From Sphingomonas sp. HF-S4 (GTDB taxonomy: Bacteria; Pseudomonadota; Alphaproteobacteria; Sphingomonadales; Sphingomonadaceae): a stretch of 64,000 bases of DNA. Position 1 is the first letter of the stretch, and every line of letters begins with the position of its first letter. The notes under the pieces were generated by a model that worked only from the letters and a program-made list of their open reading frames with translations, did not search any database and was not told the DNA's origin. The stretch covers positions 1,736,001 through 1,800,000 of the forward strand of contig NZ_JAWJEJ010000001.1 in the NCBI RefSeq assembly GCF_032911445.1, in the 5' to 3' direction. This document shows positions 46,275 to 53,107 of the stretch, in pieces. The position numbers and the translations under genes are program-made.

Positions 46275-47657
46275 ATGACGGCCCTATCGGTTCAGGAACC
46301 CCGAAAAGTGATCAACCCCGAGACCCGGCGCACTGCTACGCCCGGCCCGTATCGCACGATCTGGCGCTGGCACTTCTATGCCGGACTTTTCGTGCTGCCC
46401 TTCATCCTCATCCTCTCGGTGACCGGCGCGATCTATCTGTTCAAGCCACAGATCGATCGCTGGGAGGAGCGCGCCTGGCGCGGGCTGGACACCGCCGGCG
46501 CCGTGTCGCCCGATCGCCAGCTCGACGCCGCGCTGGCCGCCAATCCCGGCAGCAATTTCCAGAACTACAGGCTGCCCGAAAGCGCGGGCGACGCCGCGAT
46601 GATCCAGCTCGGCATGGCGGACGGCAGCGTGCGCCAGATATTCGTCTCGCCCCAAGGCGCGGTGCTCGGCAGCCTCGTCCCCAATGCACGGATCGCCGAC
46701 ACGGTAGCGCGAATCCACGGTTCGCTGCTGCTCGGCAAATGGGGCGACCGGCTGGTCGAGCTCGCGGCGAGCTGGACGATCGTGATGATCCTTACCGGAC
46801 TGTATTTATGGTGGCCGCGCCCGTTTCGCGCGGCGGGCACCTTATGGCCGCGGCTCTCGCTGCGCGGGAGGCCGCTGCTCAAGGATCTGCACCGGGTCAC
46901 CGGCTTCTGGGTCGCCGGGTTGGTGCTCGCGATGCTCGCCAGCGGCCTGCCCTGGGCGGGCGCCTGGGGCGGCGCGTTTCGCTGGGTGCGCACCGAGCTG
47001 GGACTGGTCCAGGGGCAGTCGCAATGGAAGGTCGGCGCGGCCGATCCCTTTGCCGATCACGATCACGACGCAATGCTGCGCGCCGCCGCCGGGGAAGCGC
47101 CGCCTACCGCCCTGCCCCTCTCCGCCTTCGTTGCGCGGGCGCAGGCCGAACGCCTGCCCTATCCGGCGATCGTGCTGCCGCCGCATGCGCCCCAGCGCTT
47201 CGGCCCGCCGACCGCCAACGTCTGGACTGCCAAGTCGGAGACCCAGAACCGTCCGCTTATGCGGCAAGTGACCTACGACCCGGCATCGGGCGCCGAGACC
47301 GGCCGTGGCGGCTTCGCCGACGGCCATGTCATCGATCGCGTCGTCAACACCGGCGTCGCCTGGCACGAGGGCCAGCTGTTCGGGCTCGCCAACCAGTTGC
47401 TCGGGGTCGCGACGGCGCTGGCGCTGATCGCGATCAGCACCCTCGGAACGCTGATGTGGCTCAAGCGCCGCCCGGCGGGCACACTTGGCGCGCCGCCGGC
47501 AACGAAAGGCTTGGGCCGGCGCTGGCCGATCGTTGCGCTGATCATGCTTGGGTTGCTGCTGCCGCTGTTCGGCGCCTCGCTGCTGGTCCTTTTCGTCCTC
47601 GACCGCCTCGTCCTCCGGCTGCTGCGTCGCCGCGGGGCGGCCGTGCCTACATCCTGA
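46275..47657 (+). CDS. PepSY-associated transmembrane protein
   Basis: 460 residues from the ATG after AGGAGG (46265-46270); the frame is open further upstream but without a ribosome site. The first membrane segment is in RWHFYAGLFVLPFILILSVTGAIYLFKPQ, with the conserved RWHFYAG motif. Further helices lie near WTIVMILTGLYLWW, VTGFWVAGLVLAMLASGLPW and in the last 130 residues. Such PiuB/PepSY_TM proteins of the inner membrane are linked to iron or copper handling, several as ferric/cupric reductases. The downstream PCu(A)C and SCO genes suggest copper here. Confidence 0.9.
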   Translation: MTALSVQEPRKVINPETRRTATPGPYRTIWRWHFYAGLFVLPFILILSVTGAIYLFKPQIDRWEERAWRGLDTAGAVSPDRQLDAALAANPGSNFQNYRLPESAGDAAMIQLGMADGSVRQIFVSPQGAVLGSLVPNARIADTVARIHGSLLLGKWGDRLVELAASWTIVMILTGLYLWWPRPFRAAGTLWPRLSLRGRPLLKDLHRVTGFWVAGLVLAMLASGLPWAGAWGGAFRWVRTELGLVQGQSQWKVGAADPFADHDHDAMLRAAAGEAPPTALPLSAFVARAQAERLPYPAIVLPPHAPQRFGPPTANVWTAKSETQNRPLMRQVTYDPASGAETGRGGFADGHVIDRVVNTGVAWHEGQLFGLANQLLGVATALALIAISTLGTLMWLKRRPAGTLGAPPATKGLGRRWPIVALIMLGLLLPLFGASLLVLFVLDRLVLRLLRRRGAAVPTS

Positions 47658-47680
47658 GCGCAACCAAAGGAGATTGCCGC

Positions 47681-48178
47681 TTGCGTATTCCCCATTCCTT
47701 CCTCGCCGCCGCCGCGCTGCTCGCCGGTGGATGGGCGCTTCCCCACGCCCCCGCCGCCGCGCAACAGGCGCGCAAGGGGACGATCCTGATCAGCCAGGCC
47801 TGGTCGCGCGCCACCGCACCGCGCGCGCAGGTCGGCGCCGGCTTCCTCACGATCCGCAACACCGACGCCCGGCCCGATCGGCTGCTTTCCGCCAGTTCGC
47901 CGCGGGCCGCCAAGGTCGAGATCCACACCATGTCGATGGATGGCGGCGTGATGCGGATGCGGCCGCTGCCCGATGGGCTGGAGATCCCGGCCCGCAGCGT
48001 CGCTACGCTCGCCCCGGGCGGCAATCACCTCATGCTGATCGGCCTCAAAGCACCGCTCAAGCAAGGCGATCTCGTGCCCGCGACGCTGCGCTTCGCGCGC
48101 GCCGGCACCATCCAGGTGCAACTCGCCGTCGCCGCGCCAGGTGCCCCGGCTCCCTCCGGCAGCGGGGGGCACCAGTGA
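47681..48178 (+). CDS. periplasmic copper chaperone PCu(A)C
   Basis: 165 residues from a TTG start with AAGGAG 8 nt upstream (47667-47672); no ATG or GTG fits the signal peptide. After a signal peptide (about 27 residues) the cupredoxin-like domain contains the copper ligands of the H(M)x10MX21HxM motif: EIHTMSMDGGVMRMRPLPDG and GGNHLMLIGL. PCu(A)C delivers Cu(I) to cytochrome oxidase with SCO. It overlaps the SCO gene by 1 bp. A very long open reading on the same frame upstream runs through the PepSY gene and is an artefact. Confidence 0.92.
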   Translation: MRIPHSFLAAAALLAGGWALPHAPAAAQQARKGTILISQAWSRATAPRAQVGAGFLTIRNTDARPDRLLSASSPRAAKVEIHTMSMDGGVMRMRPLPDGLEIPARSVATLAPGGNHLMLIGLKAPLKQGDLVPATLRFARAGTIQVQLAVAAPGAPAPSGSGGHQ

Positions 48179-48771
48179 TGCGCGGCATTCGCAACCGCCT
48201 GTTCGCGCCGCTGGCGATGGGACTCGCCGTCGCCGCCTGCTCGGGGCCGACCGGCGACGGCAACCGGCAATCGTCCGCCGCGACCGCCTCCACGCCCGGC
48301 GGTTCCTTCCGGCTCGTCGACACCAAGGGCCGGAGCGTCACCGACCAGACGCTCAAGGGCAAGCCGACCGCGATGTTCTTCGGCTTCACGCGCTGCCCCG
48401 ACGTTTGCCCGACTACGATGAACCGCATGGCGCTGCTCCACCGCAAGCTGGGTACCGAAGGCAACAAGCTCAATATCGTCTTCGTCTCCGTCGATCCCGA
48501 GCACGACAAGCGCGAGGATATCGCCAGCTTCCTGTCGATGTTCGACGCGCCGGTGATCGGTCTCACCGGCGAGCCCGCCGAGCTCGACAAGATGACCAAG
48601 GCGTACAAGGTCTATATCGAGAAGGTGCCGCTGCCCAATGGCGACTATACGATCGACCATACCGCGCGCATCCTGCTGTTCGATCGCAACGGCGGCTTCG
48701 TAGAGACGATGGACAGCCACGCGCCCGAGCCCGAGGCGCTCGGGCAACTGCAGCAGCTGATCCGTGGCTAG
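48178..48771 (+). CDS. SCO1/SenC family copper protein
   Basis: 197 residues. A lipoprotein-like signal peptide (LAVAACSG) is followed by a thioredoxin fold with the copper-binding CxxxC in GFTRCPDVCPTTMN and the third ligand His in YTIDHTARILLFD. SCO proteins insert copper into the CuA centre of cytochrome c oxidase or act as thiol reductases for it. The gene overlaps both neighbours, placing it firmly in the copper operon. Confidence 0.95.
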   Translation: MRGIRNRLFAPLAMGLAVAACSGPTGDGNRQSSAATASTPGGSFRLVDTKGRSVTDQTLKGKPTAMFFGFTRCPDVCPTTMNRMALLHRKLGTEGNKLNIVFVSVDPEHDKREDIASFLSMFDAPVIGLTGEPAELDKMTKAYKVYIEKVPLPNGDYTIDHTARILLFDRNGGFVETMDSHAPEPEALGQLQQLIRG

Positions 48772-49207
48772 GCGGTGGTGGCCGCCCGCCGCGGCACTGC
48801 TCCTCGCCGGCTGCATCCCCAATGCGGTGCTCGACGAGGGGCAGGTGCGCGGGGCTACCCAGCTGCATTTCGGCAGCGCGCGCTTCCCGCTCGAAGTCGG
48901 GCCGGTGGTGATCAGCGGCGACCATGCGATCGCCGACTGGACGCAAGCCGAATTCGGCGGCCGGGCGCTGTTCGAGCGGAGCGGCAGGAATTGGGCGCTC
49001 GTGCTGTGCAGCGGCGATTCGATCCGCAACGCCGCCAATCTAAAGCGTGCCGGCGTGCCCGACTTCAGCGCCGACCGGATCGCGACGCGGCTCGCCGAAG
49101 CCGAGGCGGCGCTGCCGCCCGAACGGCTCAAGCGCATGCGCCGCTTCGTCGGCACCGCGCAGGATCACGAGAAGTATCTGGTGGGTCTGGAGGCCAACCG
49201 ACAGTGA
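48764..49207 (+). CDS. copper-uptake-associated lipoprotein
   Basis: 147 residues from a GTG overlapping the end of the SCO gene by 8 bp. The signal peptide RRWWPPAAALLLAGC ends in a lipobox. The mature part (ISGDHAIADWTQAEFGGRALFERSGRNWALVLCSGD) is the short domain I associate with small copper-system proteins found after PCu(A)C and SCO genes. Its molecular role is not known. No terminator is evident before the convergent tRNA gene. Confidence 0.8.
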   Translation: MARRWWPPAAALLLAGCIPNAVLDEGQVRGATQLHFGSARFPLEVGPVVISGDHAIADWTQAEFGGRALFERSGRNWALVLCSGDSIRNAANLKRAGVPDFSADRIATRLAEAEAALPPERLKRMRRFVGTAQDHEKYLVGLEANRQ

Positions 49208-49256
49208 ATGCGCTGGCTCCAGAGTCAACCGCGCGACAAGGCATGCGAACTGACGA

Positions 49257-49331
49257 TGGTGACCCCTACGGGAATCGAACCCGTGCTTCAGCCGTGAAAG
49301 GGCCGCGTCCTAACCGCTAGACGAAGGGGCC
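49257..49331 (-). tRNA. tRNA-Glu (TTC)
   Basis: On the minus strand the 75-nt sequence folds into a complete cloverleaf: acceptor stem GGCCCCT/AGGGGTC, anticodon loop CTTTCAC with anticodon TTC, T-arm CGGGTTCGATTCCCG and an encoded CCA end. It reads toward the copper gene set. I see no integrase or att duplication beside it. Confidence 0.95.
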
Positions 49332-49515
49332 ATGCCGGAGCGTGGAAGCGCCGGTTAGGGAAGGATGCGGTCGGGGTCAAGCGCTCCTCTGCATTTATCC
49401 ACATCTGCGCGCGCAGGCCCCACGCGATTTCGCTTTGCAGTCGCAGATGCCCGAACCATTGTCGCGCTCGACCGTTCGAAACTTCCGGGGATTTCGAGCG
49501 GCAAAGGGTGCACAG

Positions 49516-51804
49516 ATGGCGAAGCAGCGTTCGGACAAGCCCGAGATCAAGCCCTTTCCCGGCCCCGCCGGCGGCTGGGGATCGGTCCGCTCGCTCGCCG
49601 AGATCCTGCCGCGCGAGCGCGTAAAGCCCGACGCGATCCGCCAGCTCGCCCGCCAGAACAAGCCCGACGGGTTCGTGTGCGTCAGCTGCGCCTGGCCCAA
49701 GCCCGCCGACCACCATCCCGCCGAGTTCTGCGAGGAAGGCGCCAAGGCGACCGCCTGGGAACTCACCACGTTGCGCACCACCCCCGAATTCTTCGCGCAG
49801 CACACGCTCGCCGAGCTGCGCGGCTGGACCGATTACGACCTCGAGCAGCACGGCCGGCTGACTCATCCGCTACGCTACGACGCCGCCACCGACAAATATG
49901 TCGCGTGCGGCTGGGAAGAGGCGTTCGACGCGATCGGAGCCGCGCTGCGCCCGCTCGACCCCAAATCGGTCGCCTTCTATTCCTCGGGCCGCACCAGCCT
50001 CGAGGCGTCGTACATGTACGGGCTGATGGCACGGATGTTCGGCAACCAGAACCTGCCCGACAGCTCGAATATGTGCCATGAATCGACGTCGGTCGGGCTG
50101 AAGGCGGCGATCGGCGTGCCGGTGGGAACGACGCGGCTCGAGGATTTCGAGAAGTGCGACGCGATCTTCTTCTTCGGCCAGAATGTCGGATCGAACGCCC
50201 CGCGGATGCTCCACGATCTGCGTAGCGCGCGCAAGCGCGGCGTCGAGATCGTCACCTTCAATCCGCTCAAGGAACGTGGGCTCGAACGCTTCACCGATCC
50301 GCAGAACCCGGTGGAGATGCTCACCGGCGGCGAGACCGCGATTTCGACCCAATATCACCAGGTCAAGGCGGGCGGCGACATCGCCGCGATGCTCGGCATC
50401 GCCAAGTTCCTGATCGAATGGGACGATGCCGCGTTCGCGGTTGGCGATCCGCGCGTGCTCGATGTCGAGTTCATCGCGCAGCACACCCAGGATTTCGATG
50501 CCTTCGCGGCCGCCGCGCGCGGTGCCGAATGGGCCGCCATCGAGCGCGAATCCGGGCTCGCACGCTCGGCGCTGGAGGCGGCGGCGCGCGTCTACGCTCG
50601 GTCGAAGGCAGTGATGGCGATCTACGGCATGGGGCTGACCCAGCACGTCAAGGGCGTCGAGAATGTCCGCATGGTCGTGAACCTGCTGCTGCTGCGCGGC
50701 AATATTGGCAAGCCAGGCGCAGGCCCTACCCCGGTTCGCGGCCATTCGAACGTCCAGGGCCAGCGCACCGTCGGCATCACCGAGAAGACCGAGCTCGTCC
50801 CCGTCGACAAGCTCAAGGAACTCTACGACTTCGATCCGCCGACCGAGAAGGGCCTCGACACCGTCGAAACGTGTCGAGGCGTGATCGACGGATCGGTGAA
50901 GGCCGTGATCGGCCTGGGCGGCAACTTCCTCCGCGCCGTGCCCGAGACCGGGGCGATGGAAGCTGCCTGGCCAAGGCTCGACCTCTCGGTCCAGATCGCC
51001 ACGAAGCTCAACCGCAACCATCTGTTCGCGGGGAAAGTCACCTATCTCCTCCCCTGCCTCGGCCGGATCGAGGCAGACCTGCAGGAAAGCGGCCCGCAGG
51101 CGGTATCGACCGAGGATTCGACCAGTTGCATCCACGGCTCGCGCGGCAAGTCCACCCCGGCAAGCCCCCATCTCCTCTCCGAGCCGCGCATCGTCGCCGA
51201 GATCGCCAAGCGCATCCTGCCGCCCAACCCGCGGCTCGACTGGGATAGCTGGGTCGCCGATTACGGCCGCATCCGCGACGCGATCGAGGCGACCTATCCG
51301 GCGATCTTCAAGGACTTCAACGCGCGCCTCTTCACCCCCGGCGGCTTTTGGAAGGGCAACAAGGCATCGGAGCGCCTCTGGCAGACGCCAAGCGGCAGGG
51401 CCGAGTTCCTCGCCCCTACCGGCCTCAGCGCCACCGGTTTCGCCGATGAAGAGGGCCGCTTCCGGCTGATGACGCTTCGTTCGAACGACCAGTTCAACAC
51501 CACGATCTACGGCTATCACGACCGCTTCCGCGGCGTGAAGGGCACGCGCGACGTCCTCTTCATCAACCGCGAGGACATGACGGCAACGGGGCTGGCCGAC
51601 GGCCAGATCGTCGCGCTGGTAAGCGACGCTGGCGATGGCGTGCTGCGCCGACGCGAAGGGCTGATCGTCACGCCCTACGACATTCCGCGCGGCTGCCTGG
51701 GAGCCTATTATCCCGAGGCCAACGTGCTGATGCCGGTCGAGCATCATGCCGAGGAAAGCCATGTCCCTGCGGCCAAATCGGTGCCGGTGAGGATCCGCGC
51801 CTGA
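49516..51804 (+). CDS. FdhF/YdeP-family molybdopterin oxidoreductase
   Basis: 762 residues from the ATG at 49516; the frame is open to 49342 but the extension overlaps the tRNA flank and has no motif. The start (RQNKPDGFVCVSCAWPKPADHHPAEFCEEGAKATAWE) is the YdeP-type N-terminus with three cysteines. The Mo-cofactor domain shows LPDSSNMCHESTSVGLK, GQNVGSNAPRMLHDL, and RGHSNVQGQRTVGI. The C-terminal domain ends with LGAYYPEANVLMP. Members oxidise formate or act in acid resistance, and the physiological substrate is often unknown. FdhD and MobA genes follow directly, supplying cofactor sulfuration and the guanine-dinucleotide form. Confidence 0.93.
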   Translation: MAKQRSDKPEIKPFPGPAGGWGSVRSLAEILPRERVKPDAIRQLARQNKPDGFVCVSCAWPKPADHHPAEFCEEGAKATAWELTTLRTTPEFFAQHTLAELRGWTDYDLEQHGRLTHPLRYDAATDKYVACGWEEAFDAIGAALRPLDPKSVAFYSSGRTSLEASYMYGLMARMFGNQNLPDSSNMCHESTSVGLKAAIGVPVGTTRLEDFEKCDAIFFFGQNVGSNAPRMLHDLRSARKRGVEIVTFNPLKERGLERFTDPQNPVEMLTGGETAISTQYHQVKAGGDIAAMLGIAKFLIEWDDAAFAVGDPRVLDVEFIAQHTQDFDAFAAAARGAEWAAIERESGLARSALEAAARVYARSKAVMAIYGMGLTQHVKGVENVRMVVNLLLLRGNIGKPGAGPTPVRGHSNVQGQRTVGITEKTELVPVDKLKELYDFDPPTEKGLDTVETCRGVIDGSVKAVIGLGGNFLRAVPETGAMEAAWPRLDLSVQIATKLNRNHLFAGKVTYLLPCLGRIEADLQESGPQAVSTEDSTSCIHGSRGKSTPASPHLLSEPRIVAEIAKRILPPNPRLDWDSWVADYGRIRDAIEATYPAIFKDFNARLFTPGGFWKGNKASERLWQTPSGRAEFLAPTGLSATGFADEEGRFRLMTLRSNDQFNTTIYGYHDRFRGVKGTRDVLFINREDMTATGLADGQIVALVSDAGDGVLRRREGLIVTPYDIPRGCLGAYYPEANVLMPVEHHAEESHVPAAKSVPVRIRA

Positions 51805-51851
51805 ACGACGCCCGCACCCTCCAATTCGCGCAGGTCGCCGCCGACGGCGCG

Positions 51852-52577
51852 GTGACCGTGCAGCCGCGGGCGATCGCCGAGGAAGTGCCCGTCGCGATCG
51901 AGTGCAACGGCCTGGGCTATGCCGTGCTGATGGCGAGCCTGGGCGATCCGCTCGATCTCGGCTATGGCTTCGCGCTGACCGAGCGGCTGATCGACACCCC
52001 CGACGACGTGCTCGATGCCGAGGCGCACGCACTCGAACACGGCATGCTGCTACGCCTGACCCTCGCCGCCCGCGTCGCCGATCGCGTCGCCGACCGCGTC
52101 CGTCACCGCACCGCCGATTCCTCCTGCGGGCTGTGCGGCGTCGAGAGCCTCGAACAGGCGCTCCGCCCCCTGCCCGTGCGCACCACGCGTTGGGCCGGCG
52201 ACGATACGGCGGTGTTTGCCGCGCTCGAGGCGCTGGAGACGGCGCAGCCGCTCGGCGCCGCGACCCGCGCAGTCCACGCCGCCGCGGCCTGCACGCCCGA
52301 GGGGGCGATCAGGCTGGTGCGCGAGGATGTCGGTCGCCATAACGCCTTCGACAAGCTGATCGGCGCGATGCTGCGTGCCGGGTTGCGCTGGGACGACGGC
52401 TTCGCGCTGCTCACTTCGCGCTGTTCCTACGAACTGGTCGAAAAGGCCGCGCGCTCGGATTGTCCGATGCTCGCGACGATCTCCGCTCCCACAGCGCTCG
52501 CGCTCGACCGCGCCCGCGCGGCAGGGATCGAGCTGCGCGTGCTCGCCCGCCCCGACGCGCTGCTGCGCCCGCTGTGA
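51852..52577 (+). CDS. fdhD: formate dehydrogenase accessory sulfurtransferase FdhD
   Basis: 241 residues from the first GTG. FdhD passes sulfur to the molybdenum cofactor of formate dehydrogenases. AEEVPVAIECNGLGYAVLMASLGDPLDLGYGFALTE, the sulfur-carrying SSCGLCGVE and REDVGRHNAFDKLIG are diagnostic. Family members are about 260-280 residues. The frame continues upstream to 51801, where a CTG overlapping the fdhF stop has GAGGA 9 nt before it and would give 258 residues; this may be the true start. The gene overlaps mobA by 4 bp. Confidence 0.94.
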   Translation: MTVQPRAIAEEVPVAIECNGLGYAVLMASLGDPLDLGYGFALTERLIDTPDDVLDAEAHALEHGMLLRLTLAARVADRVADRVRHRTADSSCGLCGVESLEQALRPLPVRTTRWAGDDTAVFAALEALETAQPLGAATRAVHAAAACTPEGAIRLVREDVGRHNAFDKLIGAMLRAGLRWDDGFALLTSRCSYELVEKAARSDCPMLATISAPTALALDRARAAGIELRVLARPDALLRPL

Positions 52578-53107
52578 CGAAGCTGCTCGGCGCGATCCTC
52601 GCCGGCGGCCAGTCGCGCCGCTTCGGCAGCGACAAGGCAGCGGCGCTGCTCGACGGGCGACCGCTGATCGAGCATGTCGCCGAGGCGTTGGCCCGCGACT
52701 GCGACGCACTGGTGGTGTGCGGCCGCAGCCATGCCGCGATCCCGTTCCTGGCCGACCTTCCCCGCCCCGGGCTGGGCCCGCTGGGCGGGCTGTGCGCGGC
52801 GCTGCTGCACGGGCGCGACCACGGGTTCGAGGCCGTGCTCAGCGCGCCATGCGACGTGCCGGACCTGCCCGCCGGCTTGCTCGCCAGGCTCTCCGCCCGC
52901 CCAGCGAGCTATGTCGCCGGCCTGCCGGTGATCGGGCTCTGGCCCTGCACCCTCGCCGACGGCCTGCGCGCCCATCTGGATGCACAGGATGACCGATCGA
53001 TGCGATACTGGGCTTGCGTCGCGAATGCGGTCCCGGTGGCGCTCGACCAGCCTCCGGCCAATATCAACACCCCCGAAGCGTTGCGCGCCTATCGCCGGCC
53101 GGATTAA
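52574..53107 (+). CDS. mobA: molybdenum cofactor guanylyltransferase MobA
   Basis: 177 residues from a GTG that overlaps the fdhD stop (GTGA). MobA joins GMP to molybdopterin to make the MGD cofactor needed by the FdhF-like enzyme. The nucleotidyltransferase signature LLGAILAGGQSRRFGSDKAA is at the N-terminus and the metal-binding Asp lies in LSAPCDVPDLP. NINTPEAL near the end matches the family. The 3' end overlaps that of the convergent M16 gene by 4 bp. Confidence 0.94.
   Translation: MTKLLGAILAGGQSRRFGSDKAAALLDGRPLIEHVAEALARDCDALVVCGRSHAAIPFLADLPRPGLGPLGGLCAALLHGRDHGFEAVLSAPCDVPDLPAGLLARLSARPASYVAGLPVIGLWPCTLADGLRAHLDAQDDRSMRYWACVANAVPVALDQPPANINTPEALRAYRRPD

Noticed and set aside
46208..48178. 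A 656-codon open frame through the PepSY gene
   Set aside because: Its tail is the PCu(A)C chaperone; the rest is the out-of-frame shadow of the PepSY gene, Arg/Pro-rich and without motifs.
49257..49331. tRNA-Glu as an integration site for a mobile element
   Set aside because: No integrase, no repeated tRNA end and no shift in composition next to it within the window.
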